From Mercenaria mercenaria (lineage: Eukaryota; Mollusca; Bivalvia; Venerida; Veneridae), in the NCBI RefSeq assembly GCF_021730395.1, contig NC_069377.1, positions 47,012,501 to 47,076,500 on the forward strand: a stretch of 64,000 bases of DNA, in the 5' to 3' direction. Of the stretch, positions 12,101 through 23,400 are shown in pieces. The position numbers and the translations under genes were made by a program. How positions within the stretch are numbered: position 1 is the stretch's first letter; each line of letters starts with the position of its first letter. Under the pieces are notes generated by a model. That model did no database searches, was not told the origin of the DNA, and saw only the letters and a list, made by a program, of their open reading frames with translations.

Positions 12101-13489
12101 TTCAAGTTATGTGTCCTTAAGACGTACACTATATAGCTTTAATTCTTTATTTTTTTTTTATAAAAAAACAGACAAACTTCAATCGACCGCAGCACACACC
12201 AAGGCCTTTTGTAAATGCCTGTACCATATATTTTCTTGAAGAACAGTGCCAAAAAAAAAAAAAAAAAAAAGCAGGGGTCGTGTTAGATACAAAAAAGTTG
12301 TATTTTTTCAGTACACTACATATTCCATCAAGAATGAAACCTAAAATTGTAGTTAATTTAAGGTGAGTCTTAAGGATGTACTAGCGTTTTTTTTTCAGGA
12401 TATCCGCCATTTTGAAAAATGTTCCTTCGAATATTGCTTTCTAACAAAAGTTTTGCCAAAAATTAATAGTAAATAATTAAAATATGGCTAATAATGTACC
12501 ACAAACATATTATGCTTTTTACGAAAAAAAAAAAAATTCACCCTTATTTTTGGCTGTCATTTGCCTAAAATTGACGTAATATTTACAATGGGGTAGGGAT
12601 AGGTAATTTCAAATATCTATTAAAGTAGATCAGATTTGGTTTTGATATTTTATTGACTGATACATATAATGTTAAGCTATATATAAAATAAAAGTTTTCA
12701 AGATGCACTTTATATTATCTAGAAAATATAAATTAAAACAAAAAGAACAAAAAATACCAAAATTCACTACTTTTTAACAGTTTTTTCTTAATAAATCTCT
12801 TAGATGCACGGTGACCCCAACTTTTTTTCTTTCCATTATGAAGCATTTTTTTTGCGTCATTAACGCTGCAAAATATTTTGAAAATCTTAACGTCAGAATT
12901 TATTTTGTACATCTAAATACGTTTTTTCCATTGAAAATAATGTGGGTGGGGTAATTATGTCAACATGTAAAAATTAAAGAGATTTGTTAGTGACATTTAT
13001 GCTTATATAATACTGACATCACCATATATTCATATTAACCTGTAAGACCTGAAATCCCTATAAGATTAAGTAGGATAGTATATGTTTTATAAAGTACCAA
13101 TTTTTTTTCAATTTTACAAAATTTCAGAAATGCGTAAACAGTGGGTGAAGAAAATACCCTATAAAATTAAAACGAGTTCGGTGACCTATGTTTTTCTGCT
13201 CTTGTTTGTCTTAGAAACTAATGTTCTTCAAGCTCACAGGGTATGAAAAAATTCTTAACGTTAGAAAAAATTCGCTCGTATATCCTTAAGTTCAAAATTC
13301 TAAGAAATACATCAATCTGCTTAATTTATTTAACATTAGGCAATTACCCGCATAATAATATGTACTGAAACAAATATTCCTTGAGTAAATTTGATTAAAA
13401 TATTTGATAAAAATTAGAAAAGATTTACCTGCACTTTGGCGTAAAAGAACAGTCAGGAGCACTCCGACACAAATATAAATGGACCACAT
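5751..13489 (-). CDS. Acetylcholine-binding-protein-like gene (secreted Cys-loop ligand-binding domain), multi-exon
   Basis: Visible coding exons on the minus strand are 13429-13489 (signal peptide), 9880-9995 (N-terminal helix), 7469-7614 (loop D/A region) and 5751-6102 (Cys-loop to stop). Splice phases fit: 1 between the first two, 0 entering and leaving the gap, and 2 between the last two. The product resembles nicotinic receptor extracellular domains (WxPD as IWQPD, VPP, Cys-loop, SWTHH). It stops after the last beta strand ('MIQLKRLK' then TAA) with no membrane segments, as in molluscan AChBP, the soluble transmitter-binding proteins first known from snail glia. The 'SWTHH' string also occurs in Lymnaea AChBP. 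An exon of about 45 bp for strand beta-1 is expected between 7614 and 9880 and was not identified, so it may be lost (pseudogene) or overlooked. Loop C lacks the vicinal cysteines, so acetylcholine affinity is doubtful. Confidence 0.68.
7469..7614 (-). CDS. AChBP-like gene, internal exon (loop D and WxPD)
   Basis: The acceptor is 'cttcaattacag' just above 7614; the donor is AG|GTTGGT below 7469 (a weak donor). It encodes 'ENGVLTLETWEDVRW', 'NDPRLKWDSKKY' and 'LPSRLIWQPDVMLVN'. This is the conserved receptor stretch W..W-x-D-x-R-L-x-W-x-P through W-x-P-D. It is 146 nt long, starting in phase 0 and ending in phase 2, which matches the next exon. The usual loop A tyrosine after WxPD is not seen (MLVN). 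A stronger-looking donor, GTAAAT, six bases further on would break the frame. Confidence 0.75.
7769..8200. mobile_element. MITE with 47-bp terminal inverted repeats
   Basis: The left end CCTCTGGTCCCAATTTCACG... and the right end, read in reverse, CCTCTGGCTCCAATATCACG..., stay paired through 'aaaaaacttaagtaattact'. It is about 430 bp, AT-rich and non-coding. The family is not named. Confidence 0.75.
8514..8756. mobile_element. Long-palindrome MITE, copy 1
   Basis: The ends are ATATGAGCCGTGCCATGGG and its reverse complement, and almost the whole 243 bp folds into one hairpin. The arms share 'gaccagcctgcgcatccgcg'. A second copy is at 18959. Reading frames through it (for example 8661-8951) are by-products of the GC-rich arms. 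Confidence 0.85.
9232..9880 (-). repeat. 57-bp minisatellite abutting and overlapping an exon end
   Basis: There are about eleven degenerate units of 55-59 bp with 'gaggaagtgaagtacgatga' and 'ggttataccagagcggcaac'. The final unit runs up to the exon/intron border at 9880, where 'gtgagatacgac' is the equivalent of 'gtgaagtacgat'. The array therefore seems to have grown from the exon 2 donor region. Minus-strand frames of 73-103 residues here (9273-9640) are repeat translations. Confidence 0.8.
9880..9995 (-). CDS. AChBP-like gene, exon 2 (N-terminal helix)
   Basis: The acceptor is 'aatttaaatacag' above 9995; the donor is GTC|GTATCT below 9880. It is 116 nt long; the first two bases complete a glycine codon begun in exon 1. 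It encodes 'LETGRTGTLKDRTSLYKALA' followed by 'ADYQKDLIPDGPNGGPIV'. This fits the amphipathic N-terminal helix, Y-x-x-x-L-x-x-x-Y and 'PxxxGGPI' lead-in of Cys-loop receptor domains. A longer version reading into the minisatellite stays open to about 9800, so the donor choice is not certain. Confidence 0.65.
10113..11890. mobile_element. Element with GTTGGGCCAAC palindrome arrays at both ends, copy A
   Basis: The left block (about 10128-10345) and right block (about 11578-11885) are clusters of GTTGGGCCAAC and GTTGGCCCAAC, each nearly palindromic. The 1.2 kb between is AT-rich and non-coding. A second copy of the left part starts at 17050 and matches for over 800 bp. Frames of 67-114 residues at 11477-11967 are translations of the array. 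Class unknown. Confidence 0.6.
12369..13290. mobile_element. TTAA-targeted element with CTTAAGGATRTAC ends
   Basis: It starts CTTAAGGATGTACTAGCG and ends CGCTCGTATATCCTTAAG, inverted copies with TTAA at both edges. It is about 920 bp, AT-rich, with no transposase. TTAA target use points to piggyBac- or Kolobok-type mobilisation. Confidence 0.65.
13429..13489 (-). CDS. AChBP-like gene, exon 1 (signal peptide)
   Basis: ATG at 13489 opens 'MWSIYICVGVLLTVLLRQSA', an N-terminal hydrophobic stretch typical of a signal peptide with a small-residue cleavage region. It ends G|GTAAAT, a good donor, in phase 1, and joins in frame to exon 2 at 9995. Confidence 0.65.
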
Positions 13490-13544
13490 GATTCCTCTTA
13501 TGCTGAGATACGCGGTATGACACACACGATCTTCATCCAACGAA

Positions 13545-13552
13545 CTATATAG
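13545..13552 (-). promoter_or_regulatory. TATA-like box of the AChBP-like gene
   Basis: CTATATAG sits about 58 bp upstream of the signal-peptide ATG on the minus strand. A start near 13518 and a 5' UTR of about 30 nt would follow if it is used. Inferred from sequence only. Confidence 0.4.
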
Positions 13553-13744
13553 AAATATCATTTAGGCCGAACCAGTTTAATATTTGGGAACATTCGAAGT
13601 AAGGATCAGCGTTAATTTAATTATGTTTTAACGCAATTGTTTAATGATGATGCTTTGTTGAAACGGCATTTGCATATACTATTTTTTCTAACAAAATAGG
13701 AAATAATAACCACCATTTATTGACAATCTGTTACAGTAGTGATT

Positions 13745-14445
13745 ATATTACAGAACAGAACAGAATGTTTTATTCCAGACTTATACATAAGTACATCGTC
13801 TTGTCTACATACAATATAAATAGTAATCATAATCACGTGAATATGTACAGGGCAAATGAATATATACAACAAAACACAAAGAACACAAACATTGAACTGT
13901 TACTGAGGCTGAACAATTATCTATGTATACTCTATTGGGAATTAAAAATTGCGTTTCTTAATGACATAGCTTCTTTAATATATTTGGATATATTTATCAA
14001 GACCGTTCTGTTTTGACTCTTAAGTAATTCGATAAATTTATACATAGACGGTTTAACATAATAATATTTTTTCAAGTATTTTTACGTATATCTTGAAATC
14101 ATGGACATACACATACGAAATTATATTCATCCCCTAAATCTAAAAGGTTACAACATTGACAAATCTCTGTTCGTGTGGAATGTTATTACTTGCATATCTT
14201 CCAGTTTGTATTCTAAGGGGATGCGCAGAGACTCTCAATCGACAAAAATAAACTCTATAATTTCGTTGTAATATATCAAGATAGTTCTCATAGCAAAGAA
14301 CAGATTTAAAAAATGATCTAACAAAATAGGTTTGGTTAACTTTCACACCTTCGTATGTACTGTGTGGCGGTAGTAGAAACACTTTATGCTTTGACTCAGG
14401 GTTGTTACCTGGTATTTTGGGATCTTCAAATTCATTCAATATAAC
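13745..14445 (-). mobile_element. 3' end of a LINE (C-terminal ORF fragment and tail)
   Basis: The minus strand encodes 'RLRVSAHPLRIQTGRY' and 'NNIPHEQRF', a conserved basic block near the C-terminus of many LINE ORF2 proteins. Frame-shifted continuation toward 13800 gives 'ISKYIKEAMSLRNAIFN'. The unit ends in a (TCTGT)n-like tail at 13752-13770. The same tail sequence is found at 23279. It is broken by at least one frameshift and is 5'-truncated. Confidence 0.65.
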
Positions 14446-15689
14446 CTAAGGCGAATATCACATTTCATTTCCTCACACGGACAGACAAGTTAGATTCTGC
14501 TGCTGATTTCTCAGTTAAGTTTAATGCTTTCAAATGATCTTACAGCTGTAGTTGCCAGTAGGATACGAGTGACTGTTGCGTATTGTTTCACGCCAAATTA
14601 AGGGAATAATAGACGCAGAAATCGATTTTTTTCACAATGTTCACAAGGTTCTGATTCTGTTAAGGTATAAAATATAACACTACCTCAGGCATCTACCAGG
14701 CTACTTTACTTGATTTTTTTTTTTTTGGTGTGAAAGGCCGGTAATCGATATTTTATCATACAAAATGCATTTGGTATTTCGTAGAAGTTGAGTCTAGACC
14801 TACACAACTCACGGACTGTTTCTAAATTAATCTAAATTCAAGTTGTTAGACTGGGTATTATTCTTCAAACTACTGAAAATTGGACAATACAAAATACAAT
14901 AACAAGAGAATGCCGTAGATTTTCAAGCGGAAGTGGTAACAGTTTTCACTTTGCAAACGTGCTTGCAAATACTTCACGACAGTGTTAATTATGCATATTG
15001 GTGAGAAACACAAGAAAAATACGTATTTTACATAAGGAGACCATTACTCATATCTCAGTAAACACTCCTACGAAGTGTTTGTTTCGGTTTATCTGTGCAA
15101 ATGCTTCCTGTTTGAAGTGAATGATAAAGACCTGTAAGGACTTGAATTGTACATACTTTACATACAGATATATTGATTTTATATAATATTATATCATTTC
15201 AAAATATTAGATGAAAATAATCCGAAATAATTTATAAAATTTCTAGAATAGGATTCGTCACTTTAGACGAAACGGCTGTCGTTCTGAAAATGAGTTGTGC
15301 AGACATTTTTATAGCAGCTTATTAATAGCATCAAAACTGCTCCGAATATTTCAAAAATAGAATCTGACTTTTAAAACCTCAATTTCAAGTCGTTGCCTGG
15401 ATAAAACCCACATAGTATACTGCCTTTAACTTAAAAATATGACAGAACAATGTTGTAACATAATGTGTTATATAACAATGTTTTAAGATATTCAATCACT
15501 TCGATCAGTGATATTGTATGGAACAATATTAAGGCAACAATTGCATATTGCCGTGTTGCGTACGCATGTCTCTGTCTGACAAGTTGACTGTTTGATTTTG
15601 CCATTCGTAAAACCATCTTGCATTCTTACATGTACATGCTTCTATTTGGTATTCAGTTTGGTTTGATTGTGCTTGATTCATATATTCGT

Positions 15690-15905
15690 CTCGCTTTCGG
15701 ACATGCTGTAATCTGATAAACTACTTCATAATATTGACTAGTGGTTTACTACATCGTGCCTTCTTGGGCCGTCGATTGTGTATACTTACTGATGAAAATA
15801 ACATCTAGCTTTCGGACATGCTGAAATCTGGCATACTACTTCATCATACTTAACTAGTGGTTTCTTACATCGTGCCTTCTTGGAGGGTCAATTGTGTCCT
15901 TAACT
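15690..15905 (+). repeat. Local direct duplication, 115 bp
   Basis: 'ctttcggacatgctg' recurs at 15694 and 15809, followed in both copies by 'ctagtggtttnntacatcg' and 'tgccttcttgg'. The copies differ at several positions, so the duplication is not recent. Confidence 0.8.
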
Positions 15906-16943
15906 GAGTGATTGCAAGGAGCTGGGTTATGATGAGTTTGGACACCTTAACTTAATTTCAATGCCTTCCCAAATTCTTATTCAGGTGGAGATAACCCTTT
16001 TGTACTGAAACACGGAAACACACGCATTGTACCAAGAGTGTTAAGACTACACACCCGGTAACCTGACTAACACCATATATTCCTATTTGAATCCAAGTGA
16101 AATGAGTATATTTTTCGAGAATCTACCTTTAATCAGATATAAATAGCCTACAGAACCTCGGGAATGTGAGATGTTACTTATTTAAAAGTGACATGATACT
16201 GGACATTTTGAGAAATGTGAGTACACTTTTCTCTGTTATAATTCCGTTAATTTCAAATGTAAACAAACGTTATTGACCCCACCCAACCTATTGTCATATG
16301 GGGCTGAGTAAACACAAATATTAATTCCATTTTCTAGAGAGTTTATGTTGGGGAGGTTTGGGATGGGGGGGGGGGGGGGGAGAGAGTGAGGTGGGTTGGA
16401 GGGGGTAGACCCGATCCAGTGCTAGATGACCCGTGTCCCACCCCCTTAGTAATTTAAAACATGTTTTGCATTAGAATCATTTCATCCCATTCTGAGGTTC
16501 TTTGGAGAATCAAAATTCGTAAAAAGTAAATTAATCGACATAGTGAATTTACCTATATGAATTTTTATGAATGGAAATATAAAAATCTGCTTGTAAAAAA
16601 ATCGAAATAGTTTCTTTTAGTTAAGAGTGGTCAAATTATTCCTATTCGTTAAAAATATTGCTTCACGCTTTCTCTATTTAGTGGGTGTTTTTTTAAATCC
16701 TATCAGAAACTGTTGGCTTTATCAAAATAATTTCATATAATTTTTCTCTCGTGACCTTTTACAAACATGGCGCTATCATGTTTTTGTTTTGATTTTTGTT
16801 TGTTTTCTTTTCAATTTTATTTGCTTGTCAGAAAGGGAAGTGTCCGCAGGCTTGTTAATATGACTGATAATTTATGCATTTAATTAAGTTTCGGGGTGTG
16901 CGTGCGTGCGTGCGTGTGTGTGTTTGATTAAGTTTCGGTGTCT

Positions 16944-16970
16944 GGGGGTGGGGGTGGGGTGGGGTTGGGG
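16944..16970 (+). other. G-quadruplex-capable tract
   Basis: Five consecutive runs of four or five G separated by one or two T. It lies beside a (GTGC/GT)n run at about 16895-16925 and some 3.4 kb upstream of the AChBP-like gene. Confidence 0.6.
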
Positions 16971-17594
16971 ACGCAGAGGTTCAAGTGAAGATAAAGTCCT
17001 ATTCATAGAAGTAATTATGCATGTGAAAGAAATTCCACTGGGGTTTCCCTATAAACATGAAGTCATTGGGCCAACGACGGAAAACCGTCAAAGGATAATC
17101 GTTGTTGGGCCAATGTTGGCCCAACAATGATTAATAAGTATTGTAAATACAGCCGTTGGGCCAACGTTGAACCAACTTTGAATTTCAGTCACAGATATCT
17201 CTGCATTGGCCCAATATTGATTTTCAGACAAAGACTTATACAGAGAAAACATCGTTGGCCTAACGTTGACCTATTAGAAGTCCATGTTATGATATAATAA
17301 TTATATATTTTACAGGTGACTGTTTTATCATAAGCCCCTACAGGTATACACGCTGTGTATGTGTAACATGCAATATTTGATAAATAATTAAATACTTTTC
17401 TGCACCAATTCATAATCAGTTAAATTTGGGCTAATTAAACTTAACTGCAGCCGTAATGACATTTTCAAATCTACTACCTTGAAAAAAAATGTGAAAAAAA
17501 AAAATGAAAAAGAACCCACTCTAACTCTATAACAAATATCTACTTTTCTACAGTCATAAAATGTTTACAATAAATCTGTTGAGTATTCCAGAAC

Positions 17595-19672
17595 GGCATG
17601 TTCTAATCTCTGGCCTGGCCTGGCCTGGCCTGGCCCGATGAGCCCAATTTTCGACTGGGCCGGGCCAGGCCAGGCCAGATTTTATTGTACATAGAGAAAT
17701 GAATGGCATAAAATCTAAATATACAATTACAGTAGCAGGCAGTATTAACCTGTATTGTTTACTTGCTGCAGGTCAAACAAATGAGAAACCAGTCCTCTGG
17801 AGAATCATTAATTAGCTGTCATTCATCTTATTTGAAATACAGATTTGCACTGAAGAAAATGGTGTAACTAAATGATAACTACCTATTTTTTCTGTGATCA
17901 AATTATTTAAAGTCAATTTTGACACTTGGTTTTAAAACTAATGGCTAATTTTATTGATAAGTTTACCTGCTGCAATATAACTGAATATTTGCATGCAGTG
18001 AATGCATCTCTTTGGGAATTGTAATTACAGGTTGTGTCCCTACTATCCTTAGCTGACCTATTAACTGTTCAGTTGAACTTTTAATGTGTGTTTGGTTTAA
18101 TTAAGCTGATGTTCAATTTATGGAAGAGTAATGAAAATAATATTCATTGTGGGACCTCTAACTCATTGTCAGGGTGTTGGCATTTTAGATTATTGATATT
18201 TTTCTTGCACAAAAAAAAAAATGGTGCATTGTGTTTATGTTATTTCTAATAGATATATAACGCTAAAAGATGCTCCTGAGCCTGTTTCACAAAACTTTGT
18301 AGGATTTCTTTTCACATACTTAGATCAATATAAAAACAGTCTTACAAAAATATTCAGTATTTTTATAACCTAAACTACAAAATTTATTTATCGCTTCCCC
18401 GCATCATACTATCCCAGATCCTAGAACGGAGATAGCATTATTTTAGAAATTGAAAGTTGTTGTCCGTTAGTACTGACAGGTGCCACTCATTAATCTTCGC
18501 CAATATTTTCGGGCGTTTTCTTTATTTTACACCATATTTGTAACCTGAAATATCTAAATTGACCAAAATAACATGCAAAGTTTACCAGTGGCACAGTGGC
18601 GTAGTGATAAGTTCTCCTACTTTCACGCATGTTACCTTGGGTTCTATTTCAATTCAGATTGTTTTCATTAAATCAGTATGTCATTTTATCGATAGTTTTT
18701 ATTCTTACAACATTTTATGGTAATAACTTGTATGTAGAAGAATGTCAAATATTTGTGTATTTCTTTCAATAAATAAACAATAAATCACGATAAGTGACAA
18801 TTTTCCTGCATTCTAAGTTTACAGATGAAATTTTTAAAAAAATGATAACGAAAATGGTCAAACAGGTGTCTCGAACTCACAGTCCCGAGATTGGTAGCTG
18901 AACGTTTTGTCAGCACAACTATATCTGCATGTACGACCTGGCGGTAAAGAAATATTTATATGAGCCGTGCCATGAAAAAACCAACAGTGGCTTTGCGACC
19001 AGCATGAATCCAGACCAGCCTGCGCATCCGCGAAGTCTGGTCAGGATCCTCGCTGTTCGCTTTCAAAGCCTATTGGAATTAGAGATACTGTTAGCGAACA
19101 GCATGGATCCTGACCAGACTGCGCGGATGCGGGTCGCAAAGCCACTACGTTGGTTTTCTCATGGCACGGCTCAAATTTTATTTGGTTTACAATATTTTTA
19201 TTTTTATTTATGTTTGGGCACCGAAAATTTATTTACGGAAGCATACGGGGAATATTCTTGAGTGCTAGTTCAATAATTTCGGACAGTACTAAATAATCCT
19301 CAATAGACAAAATAACAATAATTAGTTAGGTTATTCAGTTGGGGGAAAACCAGTCAAGAGTCAATTGAGGTGGAGATCCCCTGATAATAGTCATAACAAT
19401 TAATCAGGCATCACCTTTAAATTAGACTTAATAGTTATGTTAGCTACAGGCTTAATTATTCCCAGGTGTATAATTTTACAGAGTGGGAATACAAAATGTA
19501 TTTATATAATGTCTGAAATATCAAAACTTATTCCTCAATTAATAAGTTCCAAAAGTCAGATTTTAAAGATGCTATAGAAATCACTTTCACCTTTTAAAAA
19601 GGTCAAGTCGAAAATTGGACTCATCGGGCCGGGCCAGGCCAGGTCGGGCCAGGCCAGAGATTAGAACATGCC
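17595..19672. mobile_element. Mutator-like non-autonomous transposon with 9-bp target duplication
   Basis: It starts GGCATGTTCTAATCTCTGG and ends in its reverse complement, CCAGAGATTAGAACATGCC. The inverted ends extend over some 60 bp as GGCCTGGCC repeats and 'gatgag.ccaattttcgact'. It is flanked on both sides by TTCCAGAAC (17586-17594 and 19673-19681). The undisrupted paralogue at 10669-10677 has this 9-mer once, so it is a true empty site. Long TIRs and a 9-bp duplication fit the MULE group. No transposase lies inside; it contains the MITE at 18959. Confidence 0.8.
18959..19173. mobile_element. Long-palindrome MITE, copy 2
   Basis: Same ends (TATGAGCCGTGCCATG.. and ..CATGGCACGGCTCA) and arms as the copy at 8514, with a short deletion in the right arm (the 'caggctggtctgg' part is absent). 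It is nested in the Mutator-like element. Confidence 0.85.
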
Positions 19673-19961
19673 TTCCAGAACATGAACTCTCGTTAACCCG
19701 GGTTATGCAAGAAATCCCAGAAAATGTGGTTAATTTTACTCTCTTGGCCAGATTTCTAGCTGCATATATGTGAAGTAAAGGAAACTATTATACATGTGAT
19801 AGATCTAAAGTTAACAAAAACCCGGTCTACCAGCTATACACTGTAAGTAGAAGTTTTTGAATATTTTTTGATAAAGTTGCGGAATCTTACAGAGAATTTT
19901 TTAATTTTATCCTGTATGCAAGTAATATCCATGTGACTTGAACATATGTTCTTAAGGTATT

Positions 19962-20100
19962 AGATCACTAATAGAGAACCTCCTTTTTGAAGAGTATTCA
20001 ATTCCTACGATAAACCTACTTTTACTGCAATTCTTAGGGGGGCGTAGGTTCAAGCCCTACTGGGACCAAACTTTTTTTTCCTTATTTTCCTTTTTTTCTA
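19962..20100 (+). repeat. Dispersed repeat with RNA-polymerase-III-like B box, copy 1
   Basis: It shares 'cctcctttttgaagagtatt' and 'gtaggtt(c/t)aagcccnactn' with 31055-31200. 'GGTTCAAGCCC' resembles a tRNA B box. Possibly a SINE fragment. Confidence 0.5.
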
Positions 20101-20488
20101 GTATGTTTTTACGGCTAGAACTTCGTGTAAGACTACACCAAATTTAAGCTTACCCTATATATGTTTCATCCCCATCCCAACCACTATGTAGATATTTAAA
20201 TTATCTGGACTTAAATAATATATTTATATATTCCTTTCACTATGAATTATTTCAATGTTTAACATTGTAATATTGTTTAAATTATATGGTGTATTATACA
20301 TACATATTTTACATGAATACTGCCAGTATCTTTGTATCTCCTGGATTGAGGTCCCCAGGTCTCCAGTCCCCAGATCTTCAATTTAGGCTAAACATGAGTG
20401 AACTTTATATTTAATTTTATTTTTAGTAACAGTTCCTGTGTTTCTGTATTTGAGGTCCCCAGGTCCCCATGTCCCCATCAAAGTAAAA

Positions 20489-23400
20489 CAGTTACTGGAA
20501 CAGACCCGGAGAGAGAGTAGAAACTACTCGCACCCTAGGAGGCTCCAATTACATGGTAATTGAAGTGATGGCCAGTTTACCAGCATGCAGCCAATAAAAA
20601 GCAATAAATCACATGTAACAGTGTTGATAAGCTTAGGCCAGATTTTCCTTGATGTAGGAATAAACGAATAACATGTATAAAATTATAGTGTGCTGTTTAT
20701 AGTGCATGCATGTGCATTTAACTGCATGTCTTTTAAATTTGCCCATTTTTTTTTTCAGAAAACTTGATAAGTGGATATTAGACAAAATTAATCAACATCC
20801 ACTTTAATCAATTTTGTGCAAAATATTTAAAACCTATGAAATATAATGGGTCCTATCATTAGTATATAATAGCTTCCATCAGGAAATTTGATAGTAAGAA
20901 GACTTTATTGAAAATACCTATATATGCTATTCAAATTTCTACATTTGTATGCCTGTTTGCCTGTCTATCAATCAAATAAGGTAGATCTTGCTGCGACTTT
21001 ATAAAAACAACATGTTTTATAAATAGATGTCAGTCTGAAGAATATGCTTATCGTTATATTTCATCCATATACATGTATTAAGTATGTCTGTCTGTCTGTC
21101 ATTTATTGAAGATATAATCTATAATTGGATAAAAGAAACCATTTTCAGACTGGACCAGATGTTGTTTATTATGTATGCCGATGTACCACGTACAGGTTTT
21201 CTAAATTCTATTCTGCTCTGTTTTATTATAAAACTCTGTTAAACAGTGGTTTCACCTTACACAAAAACAAATAATGTAGATATGCACTGCATTTATTCCC
21301 TAATAAAGATCGTATACTAAAATGCTCATGTTGAAAGCATCTTAAAAAACATTTTCCTTGTAAATTATAGAGAAAGTTCAAAAAGAAAAAAGAAAAGAAA
21401 TAAAGTCAACGCCTTAAATTATCTATACTCTATTCTTGAAACACGTAATAGAAATTTCGGAACAAAAACATGTCGTACACTGGTTCATGTAAATTGATAA
21501 ATTACCTCTACTGACATGAATTTGCATTATGTAACAATTATTTTGTTAAAATAACAAAACGAATACACATGTTTGTGGATTCAATTTCGGTAGTTCTGCA
21601 CACTGAAGTTAAAGTATAATCCACAATGTAGAATTTGATAAAAACACTCCGTTTTAGAATTTCAGGACATACTAAGAAAAAGTCACAAAATATATATAAT
21701 TCTCATTCTTGCATTTTTTACTAGACTGATTTGAATGAATCTGGACCTTAAGCAAGATTTTGTAATTGGAGTTACAGGAAAATCGCATTTTTTGCACTAC
21801 ATTGCAGATTTTATTAAAAATTCTCACAGTTTGTGAAGACATTATTGGAATTGTTTCATTGTAAACATTGTAACAATTGAATTTCATTTTAGAAAGATTG
21901 TGACATTGCCATTTAGTAAACACATGAACATCAGTAACGCATACATAGGCTTTATTCTATGTTATCAAGAACAATGAAGTTACTTCATTACTTTCGGTTT
22001 ATAAAATTGTGAAGAACTAAGATATGAAAAACCATGCTTAAAATTGTTCATTTACATATTCAGATGTAATATAAATTTCATTCAAACATCACAACAAGAG
22101 GGTGATGATGACCCTATATCGCTCACCTGTAAAATTTGGACTTGACCCCACATAAACCAGTTTCGAACTTGGCCTAGAAATAATCAAGATAAACATTCTT
22201 ACCAAATTTCATGAAGATAAGGTCATAAATATGGCCTCTTGGAGTGTTAACAAGCTTTTCTTTTGATTTGAGCACATGACCTAGTTTTTGACCATACATG
22301 GCCAGTGTCACACTTGGTCTAGGAATCATCAAGATAAACATTCTTACCAAATTTCATGAAGATAGGGACATAAAAGTGGCCTCGAGAGACAAGCTTTTCC
22401 TTTGATTTAACTGGATGGCCTAGTTTTTGACCCCATATGACCCAGTTTTAAATTTGGTTCAAGAATGAAGATAACCATTCTGACCAAGTGTCATGGAGAT
22501 AGGATGAGGCCTTTAGCTTTTGATCTGGTCAGTTTTCGAAAGGAACCGAGATATTATGCACATACAAGCTGTGTGCAAGTTTGATTAAAGTTTATTGCAA
22601 AATGTGGTCCCTATCGTGTTCACAAGCCAAAATACCATATATTTGGCCTTTTAAGGGGCAATAACCCTTGAACCCATGATGGGATCTGGCCAAGTTTCGA
22701 AAGGAATCGAGATATTATGCCAATACAAGTTGTGTGCAAGTTTGATTAAAATTGATTGCAAAGTGCGGTCTCTATCGTGTTCACAAGAAATTGTGAACAG
22801 ACAATGAACGAAGGGTGATCACAAAAGCTCATCCACAGGTGAGCTAAAAACAAAATGCCTCTTTGCTGAGCTTACGATTGATTAGCAATGGATGGAACTA
22901 GCTATGGCTACACAGTGCTGTGTACATGCTAACAAATTAAAACGATAAAAAAAATCAATGTTATGAATTATATACATCTTAAAATTACGTTCACATTCAT
23001 TCTGTTCATATTTTTCGAAAAGGCCAGGAAGAAGAATACCTTTTTTAAATAAAACAGGAAGAGTAAAACAATTAATCCTATATACTTAATTAACAGGTGA
23101 TTTACACTTTAAAAGTAATCACATAGAATATACAAAATATGCAGGCTTTTACCAATCTTGTTAGGTCATTCGGATACTCTCTGATAATAGACATAGCAAC
23201 ACAGTTGAAATTGCAAGTTTTTTAACTTTCTTATAATTATATATCATGGAACATTGTTGGTCCAAATATTTAATAATAACAGAACAGAACAGAATAGAAT
23301 TTTATTAAAGACCTGTACATGGTACATCGGCATGCATAATAAACAACATCTGGTCCAATCTGAAAATGGTTCTTTTAGCTCTTGCTTGTCGTCACAGGAT

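Larger units (their letters stand above)
9996..13428. other. Intron 1 of the AChBP-like gene
   Basis: Filled mostly by two mobile elements (10113-11890 and 12369-13290). No further exon was recognised. A poly(A) run at 12251-12270 is the only other simple repeat. Confidence 0.6.
14446..17049. other. Intergenic, no gene recognised; simple repeats
   Basis: Holds a 115-bp direct duplication (15690-15905), a poly-G run at about 16361-16382 and a G-rich tract at 16944-16970. No exon with paired splice signals was found. Confidence 0.5.
17050..19960. mobile_element. GTTGGGCCAAC-array element, copy B, split by a nested insertion
   Basis: 17050-17594 plus 19673-19955 match 10113-10965 nearly base for base, for example 'aaacatgaagtcattgggcc', 'acagatatctctgcattggc' and 'acccggtct.ccagctac'. 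The interruption is the Mutator-like element below. The right-hand palindrome array of copy A is missing here. Confidence 0.8.

Noticed and set aside
18590-18930. Two weak tRNA-like B boxes in the Mutator-like element
   Set aside because: No cloverleaf could be drawn; probably degraded SINE pieces or chance.
18929-19261. 110-codon plus-strand frame
   Set aside because: GC-rich MITE arms create the open frame; the same frame occurs in the copy at 8661.
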